DNA of 64,000 nt from CAUZIZ01 sp965219005 (GCA_965219005.1 CBDCMS010000004.1:2666001-2730000); one strand, 5' to 3'. Counted from the stretch's first letter, positions 53,476 through 62,022 are shown. The notes: generated by a model not told the origin, from the letters alone. Numbers and translations: made by a program.

Positions 53476-54825
53476 TTAAGGCTCTGGCTCGTTCTTGAGC
53501 TGCTCTAACCTGCGGAACCGCTCCGCTACTTCCTTTTCGAAGCCTTCCTCAGTGGGCTTGTAGTAGCGACGGTCTGCCAGATTCTCGGGAAGGCACTGCA
53601 TATCGGCTACGTGGTCGGGCTCCTGGTGGGCGTAGCGATAGCCTTTTCCATAATCCAGATCCTTCATCAACCGAGTCGGGGCGTTGCGAAGCTGCAGAGG
53701 AACCGGTTCGTTTCGGGTCTTGGCCACGTCCTCGGCGACCTCGGCATAGGCTCGGTAGAGGGCGTTGGACTTGGGCGCCTGGGCCAGATAGACGGTGATC
53801 TGTCCTAGGGCCAGCTTTCCTTCGGGAAGCCCAATGAAATGAACGGCCTGCATGGCATCAATTGCGTATCCCAGGGCGGCTGGATCGGCTATGCCCACGT
53901 CCTCGGAAGCGAAACGCACCAGTCGCCGGGCAATGTACATCGGCTCTTCCCCTGCCTCCAGCATGCGCCCCAGCCAGTAGAGCGAGGCATCGGCATCGCT
54001 GTTACGCAAAGACTTGTGCAGCGCCGAGATGAGGTTGAAATGCTCTTCTCCCGACTTGTCATAGAGCAAGGTCCGCTTCTGAAGCGCCTCTTCCAGAATC
54101 TCTGTCGTGATCTTGGGACTCTTGTAGCTCCGGGTACGGGCAAGCTGAGCAGCCAGCTCCAGAGAATTCAGCGCGACGCGGGCATCACCATTGGCGAAGC
54201 CGGCAAGCTGAACAAGGATCTTCGGATCCGCTGACAGGTTCCAGTTTCCGAGACCCCTATCACGATCCTGTAGGGTCCGCTCCAAGATCTGAAGGATGTG
54301 CTCGTCTTTCAGTGCTCTGAGGACCAGGACCCGGCTTCGGGAGAGGAGGGGTGCGATGACTTCGAAGGAGGGATTCTCGGTGGTGGCTCCGACCAGGATA
54401 ATGGTGCCTCGTTCCACGTGGGGCAGAAAGGCGTCCTGCTGTGCCTTGTTGAAGCGGTGAATCTCGTCTACGAAAAGGACGGTGGGACGGTGGTCCTTGC
54501 GGCGCTCCAACTCAGCCTCTTCTACCACCTTCTTGACGTTCTTGACGCCCGACAAAACAGCGCTCAACGAGGCGAATCGGCACTCGGTCTCGCGGGCCAG
54601 AAGATAGGCAAGGGTGGTCTTGCCCACACCGGGAGGGCCCCAGAAGATCATCGAAGGGATCTCTCCCGATCGAATGATGTCACGAAGCACCCTTTCAGGC
54701 CCCAGGAGATGCTCCTGCCCAACCACTTCGTCCAGAGATTGAGGCCGCATGCGGTCTGCAAGAGGTGCCGAAGAGGAGGCGATCTCCTCGATAGGATCTT
54801 GATCGGGGAAAAGGGATCTATCCAT
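53476..54825 (-). CDS. rarA: Replication-associated recombination protein A (MgsA/RarA)
   Basis: 449 residues from the ATG at 54825; the longer frame to 54882 overlaps the TrmH gene. The AAA+ ATPase shows RPQSLDEVVGQEHLLGP, Walker A GPPGVGKTTLAYLLA, Walker B VLFVDEIHRFNKAQQDAFLPHVE, sensor 1 LVGATTENPSFEV and sensor 2 region, then the C-terminal MgsA tetramerisation part (SALHKSLRNSDADASLYWLGRML, YRYAHQEPDHV). It acts at stalled forks and is related to clamp-loader subunits. Its start overlaps the upstream TrmH gene by eight bases, so the pair is an operon. Confidence 0.95.
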   Translation of the reverse strand: MDRSLFPDQDPIEEIASSSAPLADRMRPQSLDEVVGQEHLLGPERVLRDIIRSGEIPSMIFWGPPGVGKTTLAYLLARETECRFASLSAVLSGVKNVKKVVEEAELERRKDHRPTVLFVDEIHRFNKAQQDAFLPHVERGTIILVGATTENPSFEVIAPLLSRSRVLVLRALKDEHILQILERTLQDRDRGLGNWNLSADPKILVQLAGFANGDARVALNSLELAAQLARTRSYKSPKITTEILEEALQKRTLLYDKSGEEHFNLISALHKSLRNSDADASLYWLGRMLEAGEEPMYIARRLVRFASEDVGIADPAALGYAIDAMQAVHFIGLPEGKLALGQITVYLAQAPKSNALYRAYAEVAEDVAKTRNEPVPLQLRNAPTRLMKDLDYGKGYRYAHQEPDHVADMQCLPENLADRRYYKPTEEGFEKEVAERFRRLEQLKNEPEP

Positions 54826-55603
54826 GTATTTCGTGTTGGCGATACACCTCGTAGAGGATGACTGCGCCGGCAACGCCGGCATTGAGGCTCTCGGCCTGCG
54901 CCTTCATGGGAATCTGAAGCAGCTCGTCGGCCTTCTCCATCAGGGAGCTGTCGGGGCCGGATCCCTCGCTACCGATGACGACGGCTAGCGGAGGCCGAAA
55001 CTGTGCCTGAAACAGTGACTGGCCACGCCGTGGGGTTGCTAGCCAAAGACGTACCCCTCGGGATTTGAGCTGGGTCCAGTCGATTCCCTGCAGAAATGGC
55101 ACTCGTAGGATCGCGCCTGCAGAGGCCCGGATGACCTTCGTGTTGAAGCAGGACACAGTCCCAGGACTGGTTATCAAGCTGAAGAGCCCGGTGGCGGCGG
55201 TGGTTCGCAGCAGAGTCCCCAGGTTGCCCGGATCCTGAATCTCGTGGGCGTATAGCAGATAGGATCCTAGATCATCCCAACTCCAGGTGGGTTTTTGGAA
55301 AAAGGCGAGGACTCCCTGTGGAGTCTCAACGTCGGAAAGAGATTTCAGTAGCGCCTCACTGAGACAAATCGACTCCTGGCTTCTTTCAAAAAGGCGGTCT
55401 AGACGACTATTCGGGTTCTGGACGAGGTTCTTCGAGAAGAGGAGCAGCTTGATCGGGTGGTCCTGGGCAAGATCTTCGACCAACTTCCATCCCTCGGCAC
55501 AAAGCCAGGGGCAGTCCGGTTCTTGGGGCCTCTCAGCGAACCTGCTCCATTCTTTGAATCTTTTATTACCGCGGCTTCGAATCACCGCAGGGAGAGAAGG
55601 CAC
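54818..55603 (-). CDS. TrmH/SpoU family RNA 2'-O-methyltransferase
   Basis: 261 residues. The N-terminal part (RGNKRFKEWSRF, CAEGWKLVEDL) is the L30e-like substrate-binding domain; the C-terminal SPOUT fold has the knotted-motif segments EIQDPGNLGTLLRTTAATG (motif 1), VVIGSEGSGPDSSLM (motif 2) and IPMKAQAESLNAGVAGAVILYE (motif 3), which bind S-adenosylmethionine. It is probably a 23S rRNA or tRNA guanosine 2'-O-methyltransferase (RlmB/TrmH group), but the exact target cannot be read off. It is co-transcribed with rarA. Confidence 0.9.
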   Translation of the reverse strand: MPSLPAVIRSRGNKRFKEWSRFAERPQEPDCPWLCAEGWKLVEDLAQDHPIKLLLFSKNLVQNPNSRLDRLFERSQESICLSEALLKSLSDVETPQGVLAFFQKPTWSWDDLGSYLLYAHEIQDPGNLGTLLRTTAATGLFSLITSPGTVSCFNTKVIRASAGAILRVPFLQGIDWTQLKSRGVRLWLATPRRGQSLFQAQFRPPLAVVIGSEGSGPDSSLMEKADELLQIPMKAQAESLNAGVAGAVILYEVYRQHEIHG

Positions 55604-55620
55604 GACGGTGGTATTCTAAC

Positions 55621-55683
55621 ATGGTCAAGAACCAGGGGAACAAGATGAAACGGGTTTTTCTGGTGGCGAGCTCGAGACCATAA
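55621..55683 (+). CDS. 20-codon leader ORF overlapping the tsaC start
   Basis: The frame MVKNQGNKMKRVFLVASSRP ends with TAA at 55681-55683, and the tsaC ATG shares its last A (TAATG). AGGGGAACAAG lies inside it. It may be a short coupled leader peptide or simply a chance frame; the stop-start overlap is the only support. Confidence 0.3.
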   Translation: MVKNQGNKMKRVFLVASSRP

Positions 55684-56336
55684 TGAAGCGATCAGAAGGG
55701 GGCTCTAGACGGCTTCACATCGACCGGTTCCGCCCGGACCCACTTCAGATCGAAGCAGCCGCTGCTGTAGTTCGAGCGGGCGGTATCGTGCTCTACCCAA
55801 CCGATACTATCTATGGTCTAGGTTGCTCCGGCCTTAGGGCAGACTCCTTGACGAAGCTGTTCGAACTGAAACAACGGTCTCTAGACCAGGGAGTACTGCT
55901 GCTCATCCCGAATATTGCCTGGGTGAAGCGTTGCGCCCGCTCGGTGCCAAGAGACTTTGTTCCACTCGCAGAGGCGCTCTGGCCGGGCCCCGTGACATTC
56001 CTTTTACCGGCCAGTCCAGAACTGCCGGCCTTGATCGCTGGCGGAAAAGGAAAAGTGGGACTCAGGCAACCGGAACTCCCCTATCTACGGTCGTTGATAG
56101 AGGCCATCGGAGCACCGCTGGTGTCTAGCAGTGCCAACATTTCGGGGCGACCCTTGCCCCGCTCCATCGAAGAACTCGCTTCGTTGTTTGGCGACCGCGT
56201 GGACTTGTTCCTGGAAGCGGCTGAAATGGGAGAAACTCGAGCGTCCACCGTCGTGGATCTCTGTACCGAGCCTGCCCAGATAGTGCGAGAAGGGCAGTTG
56301 GCAGAGAAGGTTCGAAGTCTACTGAGGGTGGGGTAG
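55683..56336 (+). CDS. tsaC: L-threonylcarbamoyladenylate synthase (TsaC/Sua5/YrdC)
   Basis: 217 residues, the YrdC-like fold only (no Sua5 C-terminal domain). Family motifs are clear: GGIVLYPTDTIYGLGCSGL, the K-Q-R segment LFELKQRSLDQGVLLLIP (unusual: family consensus is KxRPxxKPL), ALWPGPVTFLLPA and VSSSANISGRPLP. It makes threonylcarbamoyl-AMP for the universal t6A37 modification of ANN-decoding tRNAs. The changed KxRPxxxPL motif (KQRSLDQGV) is worth noting because it contributes to nucleotide binding. Confidence 0.92.
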   Translation: MKRSEGGSRRLHIDRFRPDPLQIEAAAAVVRAGGIVLYPTDTIYGLGCSGLRADSLTKLFELKQRSLDQGVLLLIPNIAWVKRCARSVPRDFVPLAEALWPGPVTFLLPASPELPALIAGGKGKVGLRQPELPYLRSLIEAIGAPLVSSSANISGRPLPRSIEELASLFGDRVDLFLEAAEMGETRASTVVDLCTEPAQIVREGQLAEKVRSLLRVG

Positions 56337-56376
56337 CAGACTGGACTAAGCTGAAACTTGATAGGTGTTGCCTTCA

Positions 56377-56494
56377 CTTCGGCGTTCGCATGTTCGGTGT
56401 TCTGCGGTTTGCGATTTAGCCTTTTTCCTTGCTTAGGAGAAGGCAACCGGTGGAAATGCTGAACCGTAGAACATCGAACAGGCGAATTTCGAAG
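56377..56494. repeat. Long imperfect inverted repeat
   Basis: Left arm 56377-56409 and right arm 56462-56494 are 33 bases each with six mismatches (TTCGGTGTTCT/AGAACATCGAA core). Inside lies a smaller hairpin, GCCTTTTTCC...GGAGAAGGC. The gap 56337-56721 also holds AAGTTTCAG (56346-56359, reverse), AAGTTTCTTTCTCGAATGGG (about 56546) and the repeat at 56649. No gene is seen in it. Confidence 0.65.
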
Positions 56495-56648
56495 GCCGGA
56501 GGAAGACGAAGGAAAGAGCTTTTGACGTTCACCGTTCAAACACAAGTTTCTTTCTCGAATGGGGCCAGCATCCCTGGGGGCCCCACTAACTTGAAACTTC
56601 AATTGAAATCTCCCACGTCCAAGGCGCCGATTACTGCGAAAACTGAGG

Positions 56649-56677
56649 AAGCCTGAAGCGCGAGCGAGGGGTTGGGG
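56649..56677 (+). repeat. AAGCGCGAGCGAGGGGTTGG repeat copy
   Basis: Another exact member of the family at 3031-3058 and 7932-8056, preceded by GGAAGCCTG as in the other copies. It is followed by TTTCTTTCGCGAATGGG, a near copy of a sequence found 140 bases earlier and, inverted, at about 22560. Confidence 0.8.
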
Positions 56678-56721
56678 ATCTGTTTCTTTCGCGAATGGGT
56701 CCGGCCCGGCTGGGGACTCCG

Positions 56722-57632
56722 CTAGCCTACCTGGACTTCTTCGGGCGGGTTCTGGGAAGGTGGGCGGGTTTCCTGGAGTGCTTGTTCTTTCGCCTTGTCA
56801 AGAATCTTCACGATGAAGAGCTGCTTCTCGCTTCGCTGGTGAGCACCTTTTCGAATGGCGATCAACTCGGCGACAACGCTGACCGCAATCTCCTCGGGCG
56901 TCTCGGATCCGATCGCCAGGCCAATCGGAGCATAGAGCCGATCGAATGCTTCTGGAGCATATCCTTTTTTGATCAGGTTCTTGACTATGAGTTGGATCTT
57001 GCGGCGGCTGCGGTGTTTGAGATTGCCACCAGGCCGACATATCGAGCCTGGGTCTGAATCGCCTGCTCGAGAGCGGTTTGATCGTGGCTGTGTCCCCGTG
57101 TGACCACCAAAACGAAGGCAGTCGGGCCTATCGGGATCTGCTCGAGGCCTGATTCGTAAGGACCCACAATGGTTTCCTGGGCGTGCGGAAAACGCTCTGC
57201 ATTGGCAAAAGCTTCACGGTCGTCGAGAACGGCAACCTGAAATCCGACGCGATGGGCAGCTTCGGCGATGGCCTGGCCGACATGACCGGCTCCCATGAGC
57301 ACAACCTTAGGATCAGGAAGAATCGGTTCCACAAAGATCTCGACCGTTCCGCCACAGATGAGACCCTCGTTTTCGGCATCATCCTGTGTGAGCTCGTAGC
57401 TCAGCAAAGTGGCAGAGCCGCTGTCCATGACCCGTTTTGCCGCTTCCCAGACCTCTGCCTCGACGCACCCACCGCCGACGGTACCGGCGAACGATCCGTC
57501 CTCGTGGATAAGCATCTTGGCATGATCTTTTCGCGGTGTACTACCGAGGCGGCGGACGATCGTTGCCAGGGCGGCCCTTCCTCCCTGCTTCCGAACCCGA
57601 ACCACCTCCTCGTAGACGTTCATCACGAGCAT
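56722..57632 (-). pseudogene. XdhC/CoxI family protein with one frameshift
   Basis: The frame from 57632 reads 215 codons of XdhC: VYEEVVRVRKQGGRAALATIV, GTVGGGCVEAEVWEAA and the Rossmann start VVLMGAGHVGQAIAEAAHRVGF. It then stops after YVGLVAIS. Inserting one G in the GTGGC near 57026 restores GLVGNLKHRSRRKIQL and a second frame to the stop at 56722 (VKNLIKKGYAPEAF, RLYAPIGLAIGSETPEEIAVSVVAELI, ending PPSQNPPEEVQVG). XdhC binds and delivers sulfurated molybdenum cofactor to xanthine dehydrogenase-type enzymes. No such enzyme is in the window. Decay and sequencing error are both possible. Confidence 0.85.
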
Positions 57633-57791
57633 TGTGTAGAAGCGGTAGGTTCCAAGTCAAGGTTGCAGGGTGCAACTCGCGACCCGGAAGCGTCCTCGAA
57701 TCTTTACAATTTTCCTCCCCTGGTGTAGCCTGATGCTGCGGCCGGTCGGGCAATTCCGGGCGGTCCGAGTCCCGAGAAAGGGCCTTTAGCC

Positions 57792-58469
57792 ATGGTAGAA
57801 AACGGGTCGGGTGACAAGCCCCAGATCACCGCTGTACTCAAAAAATATGGGCGGTGTCTAGAACTGGTACCGATGGATCCTCATTTTCATTCCATCACCG
57901 TGGCACTCTACGTCAAAGACAAGATCATCACGGTATGGACCTTTAGCAACAAGGCAGGCGTCGAGGACCGTATCCGGACGATTCGAGATCAAATGGTACA
58001 GCTCGGAGGACTAGTAGCCGTTGAATCCACGCATAACCAGGCCCGTTTTGCTTGCGGCCATCTGCACACCAGACCGGTCAAGTTTCTTACGACCCTGGCA
58101 GTAGAGAAACCGCCTGATTACATTTTGCCGTCTGGCGAGATATCGATAAAGGACACCAAGACAAAGCTGACTTTGAAGGTCTCTGGTCAGCAAATCGGGG
58201 ATCGATGGATTTACCAGGTTTCGGCGGAGGGCGAAGCTCCCAATGTTCCCCTGAGGCTCCGCGCAATCATTGCCGGTTTCGTGCGCTACGGAGAAATGGA
58301 AAAGGTGGGCGATAACTCGGTGTCGTTCCCCTGTGGTCACCGGCACGACTCGCTGCTTCGAGTTCTGCTTCCTTATTCACGGAATATCTCCGCGGTAGAA
58401 GACATGCTGGAGGCTTCCGCGATGCGGGGACAGCTCACTACTGGGACGGCAGGATTCTCGCCGATTTAG
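57792..58469 (+). CDS. Unknown protein with two CGHxH motifs, first gene of the corrinoid cluster
   Basis: 225 residues, no signal peptide, GAAAGGG upstream of the ATG. Two matching motifs are visible: F-A-C-G-H-L-H at residues 86-92 and F-P-C-G-H-R-H at 179-185, each preceded by a beta strand and followed by a hydrophobic helix. This suggests an internal duplication and two metal-binding sites, or one site shared between halves. HFH at 31-33 could add ligands. The gene ends 16 bases before the MtaA-like gene. I do not know the family. A metal or cofactor handling role for the methyltransferases is inference from context. Confidence 0.6.
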   Translation: MVENGSGDKPQITAVLKKYGRCLELVPMDPHFHSITVALYVKDKIITVWTFSNKAGVEDRIRTIRDQMVQLGGLVAVESTHNQARFACGHLHTRPVKFLTTLAVEKPPDYILPSGEISIKDTKTKLTLKVSGQQIGDRWIYQVSAEGEAPNVPLRLRAIIAGFVRYGEMEKVGDNSVSFPCGHRHDSLLRVLLPYSRNISAVEDMLEASAMRGQLTTGTAGFSPI

Positions 58470-58485
58470 GACAGAGGAGAGACTG

Positions 58486-59523
58486 ATGGCCTTTATCGAG
58501 ACCATGAAGCCCAGGGAAAGGGTGTTGAATGCCTTGGCCGGAAGGCCTGTGGATCGGCCTCCGGTTTCAAACCCCACGAACGTCGCGACCGTCGAGTTGA
58601 TGGACCTTGTGGATGCTCCTTTTCCAGACGCTTGCCGTGATCCCGAGTTGAACGCCCGGCTGGCGGCTACCGGCTACACCGAGCTGGGATACGACAGTAT
58701 CATGCCCGTTTTCACGATCATCCAGGAATCGTCCGCGCTAGGCTGTGAAATGCAGTGGGAGGTCAAGGACAACTGGCCCACGGTGCGGATGTACCGTCCC
58801 ATCTGGCAGGAACCAGAGGACGTCCACATTCCCAAGGACTTCCTGACTCACCCGGACAATCTCTGCGTCTTGAAGGCGCTGGAAAGCCTGAGAAAAGAGT
58901 ACGGCGATGAGGTCGCCATCATTGGCAAGGCAATGGGACCCTGGACACTGGCCTATCACGTCTTCGGCGTCGAGAGCTTCCTCCTCATGTCGATCGACGA
59001 CCCGGCAAAGACCATGCGATGTCTGGACCGTCTCAAGGAGATCTCGGTCGTTTTTGCCAAAGCCCAGATCGATGCAGGGGCGGACGCGCTCACGTTTCCT
59101 GACCACGCAACCGGTGACCTGGTCAGCGGAGAGTATTACCGGAAATTTCTGCTGGAACTACACAAGGAAATGGTGGAGCGCATTCCCTGTCCCTTGATCC
59201 TTCACATCTGCGGTGCCACCTTGGATCGTCTGGACTACATTGCCCAGACCGGCATGGCCTGCTTCCATTTCGACTCGAAGAATGATCCCAAGAAGGCGAT
59301 GGAGATCGCGGATGGACGGATTCGCCTGGTCGGCAATCTGAACAACCCTGAACTCCTCTATGCCCGAGGTCCTGAGGAGGTTCGTCAGGCGGTCTATGCC
59401 TGTATGGAGGCGGGTGTTGATCTGATTTCGCCGGAGTGTGCCATTCCTCTAGCGACCAAGCTGGAGAATCTTCTGGAGATCCCGAAGGCGGTCAAAGACT
59501 GGTGCCGGGACAACACCAACTAG
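58486..59523 (+). CDS. UroD/MtaA-like corrinoid methyltransferase
   Basis: 345 residues of the uroporphyrinogen decarboxylase superfamily: MKPRERVLNALAGRPVDRPP start, PWTLAYHVFGVESFLL, and a methyltransferase-type zinc site H-x-C at 240-242 (ILHICGATLDRLDYI) with Cys318 in ISPECAIP. True HemE lacks this H-x-C...C zinc triad, and it is the hallmark of MtaA/MtbA/CmuA methylcobamide methyltransferases. It would move a methyl group between the corrinoid protein and a thiol or other acceptor. Its place between an unknown gene and a pterin-binding methyltransferase supports the corrinoid assignment. Confidence 0.85.
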   Translation: MAFIETMKPRERVLNALAGRPVDRPPVSNPTNVATVELMDLVDAPFPDACRDPELNARLAATGYTELGYDSIMPVFTIIQESSALGCEMQWEVKDNWPTVRMYRPIWQEPEDVHIPKDFLTHPDNLCVLKALESLRKEYGDEVAIIGKAMGPWTLAYHVFGVESFLLMSIDDPAKTMRCLDRLKEISVVFAKAQIDAGADALTFPDHATGDLVSGEYYRKFLLELHKEMVERIPCPLILHICGATLDRLDYIAQTGMACFHFDSKNDPKKAMEIADGRIRLVGNLNNPELLYARGPEEVRQAVYACMEAGVDLISPECAIPLATKLENLLEIPKAVKDWCRDNTN

Positions 59524-59602
59524 TAAAGACGTCGGGAAACCGCGGGAGAGGGGATCTACACAGCTCCCTATCAACCCCTTTTGTGCTCAATCTTGAGCAT
59601 CG

Positions 59603-60643
59603 ATGCGGCCTATGATCAAACGTCCAGAAGATTTCACAATCATCGGCGAGAACATCCATGCGACGCGAGTGGTTCTTCGCAACGGCAAGCGTGCCACTAC
59701 TCTCGAAGACGGCACCGAGGCCGTCGTTTTCACTGATGAGGAGGGCCAGACCCGCTACCTGCGGGTGCCAGAGAGTTTCAAGAAAACCCAGGCCTACGAG
59801 CAGGGCCACCTCAAGCACTTCATGATAGCCATCCTCAAGGGGCTCGATGAAGATCCAGTGGAACGAGCCCAGGGCCGGTCCTACATTCACTTTGAGATCA
59901 GGCGCCAATGTGAGGCCGGAGCCCACTTTCTCGACCTCAATGTCGATGAGGTGTCCTACAACCTCGAGATTCAGAAGCCTGCTATGGCCTGGCTGGTTCG
60001 AACGGTTCAGGAGACCTCGCCTATTCCTCCCAGCATCGATTCATCCAACCCTGACATCATAGCGGCGGGGCTGGAAGTGTACGATGGACGCTCAGGACGG
60101 CCTATGATCAACTCGGTGGCCTTGGAGCGTCTGGAGACGCTGGAGCTGGTCAAGGCCAACAACGCCAGAGTCATCGTCACGGCTTCGGGGAGCGAAGGCA
60201 TGCCCCAGGACGATGCGGAGCGTGTGGCCAACGTCAATGCCGTCATGGAGGCGGTGCAGTCCCACGACATTCCCCTGAGCGATGTCACGATCGATTGCCT
60301 GGTCTTTCCTATTTCGGTAGCTGCAGACTATGGACTTCACTTCCTCGATGCGGTCAAGGAGGTCAGGAAAACCTACGGATCCGAGGTCCATATCACGGGT
60401 GGACTCAGCAACGTCTCCTTCGGACTGCCCAGCCGCAAGCTGATCAACGACACGTTCATCAACATGTCCCTCGCGTCCGGGATTGATACGGGAATCATCG
60501 ATCCGGTGCAGAGCAAGATTGGAGCGATTCTCGACCTGGACACTGACCAGGAGCCAGTCCGTCTGGCTCAGGAGATGCTTCTGGGACACGATGACTTCTG
60601 TGCAAACTATCTCCAGGCCTGGCGCGGAGGACGGCTGTCGTAG
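59603..60643 (+). CDS. Pterin-binding methyltetrahydrofolate-corrinoid methyltransferase (MtrH/AcsE-like)
   Basis: 346 residues with a DHPS-type TIM barrel: FTIIGENIHATR, GAHFLDLNVDEVSYN, PPSIDSSNPDIIAAGLEVY, PMINSVALER, VIVTASG and ITGGLSNVSFGLPSRKLIND, the last two being pterin-pocket strands as in AcsE and MetH. An insert at residues 25-65 (KRATTLEDGTEAVVF) resembles subgroup members of non-acetogens. It would transfer the methyl group between the cobamide and tetrahydrofolate. An 80-base gap separates it from the MtaA-like gene. Confidence 0.85.
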   Translation: MRPMIKRPEDFTIIGENIHATRVVLRNGKRATTLEDGTEAVVFTDEEGQTRYLRVPESFKKTQAYEQGHLKHFMIAILKGLDEDPVERAQGRSYIHFEIRRQCEAGAHFLDLNVDEVSYNLEIQKPAMAWLVRTVQETSPIPPSIDSSNPDIIAAGLEVYDGRSGRPMINSVALERLETLELVKANNARVIVTASGSEGMPQDDAERVANVNAVMEAVQSHDIPLSDVTIDCLVFPISVAADYGLHFLDAVKEVRKTYGSEVHITGGLSNVSFGLPSRKLINDTFINMSLASGIDTGIIDPVQSKIGAILDLDTDQEPVRLAQEMLLGHDDFCANYLQAWRGGRLS

Positions 60644-60663
60644 CGGCGGCCTCCAGGCACCGT

Positions 60664-60787
60664 CCGGCTGCGCCGGATCGTACACGAAAGAAACTTTGTC
60701 TGTCCACCTTGCAGACACGTCAAGTCGCTCGCGGCTCTGTTGGCCCCGGCGGTTCTGGTACTGCTCGCTATTCAAGTTTCAGGTTAG
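60664..60787. repeat. Repeat cluster inside the corrinoid cluster
   Basis: The gap 60644-60932 holds CCGGCTGCGCCGGATCGTAC (60665-60684), a CGAAAGAAACTT motif (60687-60698) and AAGTTTCAGGTTAG (60774-60787). The first and last are shared with 2962-3004. No gene is seen in the gap. A promoter for the following genes may lie at its right end. Confidence 0.6.
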
Positions 60788-60932
60788 GCGAGGAAGTGAA
60801 TCTCCGAAATTCCTCGGTCTCCAGGAACACGAGGAGGTACTTGTCGCACCTCAGGGGTTTGACAAATCCGGGCATGAACGGGGATAATTGGGGCGTTTTT
60901 CAACTTTTGCAACTAGAGGGTGAAGTGCTTCG

Positions 60933-61715
60933 ATGGCCATAGTTAACGAGGGAGTAAAGAAGGAGCTGGAGTACGTCACTCGTCCAGCCGAACTGGAGCG
61001 TTTGACCAAGCTCTTCGAACGAACAGATCCACTGATGCAAGACATCAGCCACGGCCTTATCATTGGGGATCAGCACGTGGTGGATCGCCTCACCAAACAG
61101 GCCCTGGAATCCGGCTTCACGGCCAACACGATCATGGATGATGGGCTGATTGCCGGAATGGCCGTCGTGGGCATCAAGTTTCGCGACGCCATAATCTTTG
61201 TGCCTGAAGTATTGATCTCGGCGAGAGCCATGAAGGCTGGCATGGCACACCTGGAGCCGATTCTTTCGGCGTCGGATATTCCGCCACCGGGAACCGTCAT
61301 CATGGGAACGGTAAAGGGAGATCTTCACGACATCGGCAAAAACCTCTGCATCATGATGCTGAGGGGATCCGGTTTCGTCGTGCATGACCTGGGAGTGGAC
61401 ACCAAACCCGATGAGTTCATGGATGCGGTGATGGAGCACGATGCGCAGATCGTAGGGATGTCCGCACTTTTGACCACTACCATGCCCAACATGGGAAAGA
61501 CCATTCAGGCGTTCGAGGAGTCCGGACTTCGAGATCAGGTAAAGATGATGGTAGGCGGTGCTCCGGTCACACAGGAGTTCGCAGATGACATGGGAGCGGA
61601 TGGCTACGGCAAAGACGCGATAGAGTGTGTGGAGAAGGCCAAGGAACTGCTTGGTATCGGGGTCGGAGCGGCAGAGGAGCCGGCTCCCGTCTCAACCGCT
61701 TCGGAGTCGGGATAG
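60933..61715 (+). CDS. Corrinoid (B12-binding) protein, MtaC/MtbC type
   Basis: 260 residues. The N-terminal helical cap domain (about 25-115) contains VPEVLISARAMKAGM, the usual methyl-cobalamin cap signature. The Rossmann B12 domain has the base-off ligand motif D130-L-H132-D133-I-G135, VGMSALLTTTMPNMG and MVGGAPVTQEFADDMGADGYGKDA. His132 should replace the dimethylbenzimidazole ligand. It is the shuttle between the donor-specific methyltransferase and the pterin-binding one. The tail is a short Ala/Glu-rich extension. Confidence 0.93.
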   Translation: MAIVNEGVKKELEYVTRPAELERLTKLFERTDPLMQDISHGLIIGDQHVVDRLTKQALESGFTANTIMDDGLIAGMAVVGIKFRDAIIFVPEVLISARAMKAGMAHLEPILSASDIPPPGTVIMGTVKGDLHDIGKNLCIMMLRGSGFVVHDLGVDTKPDEFMDAVMEHDAQIVGMSALLTTTMPNMGKTIQAFEESGLRDQVKMMVGGAPVTQEFADDMGADGYGKDAIECVEKAKELLGIGVGAAEEPAPVSTASESG

Positions 61716-61743
61716 CACCCGCCGCTTTATTCCCCAGGAACCT

Positions 61744-62022
61744 ATGACGGAAGGGACCTCGAAGGTAAAGACGGACTGCGCACCGCTCAGCAAAGTAGAT
61801 AGGGAACGGCTCAAGGCCAGTCTGGATCATCTTTTCGACATTTACCGGCAGATTGGAGAGGTTGCCAACCAGGTATCCACCTGGCGCTGTCCCTACAAGG
61901 ATCGCAACAACCGCTGTACCGCCCGCTTCGGCTGTCGCCACCAGTCCCGGGAAGCTCCCGAAGAGTTACCCCTGTGTACGGGAAGCGACAAACTCGACTA
62001 CCGCGATGCCTGGGAAGTCTAG
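61744..62022 (+). CDS. Small Cys-rich protein of the corrinoid cluster
   Basis: 92 residues beginning at the ATG at 61744, 28 bases after the corrinoid gene and 41 before the reactivase gene. Cysteines are at 12, 49, 58, 64 and 78, with the block WRCPYKDRNNRCTARFGCRH. The last four could bind zinc or an iron-sulfur cluster. The C-terminus ends DKLDYRDAWEV. I do not recognise it by name. Placement suggests a partner of the reactivase or corrinoid protein. Confidence 0.6.
   Translation: MTEGTSKVKTDCAPLSKVDRERLKASLDHLFDIYRQIGEVANQVSTWRCPYKDRNNRCTARFGCRHQSREAPEELPLCTGSDKLDYRDAWEV

Noticed and set aside
56798..57040. 80-codon reverse-strand ORF
   Set aside because: It is a third-frame shadow over the frameshifted part of xdhC; the true continuation is in the other reverse frame.
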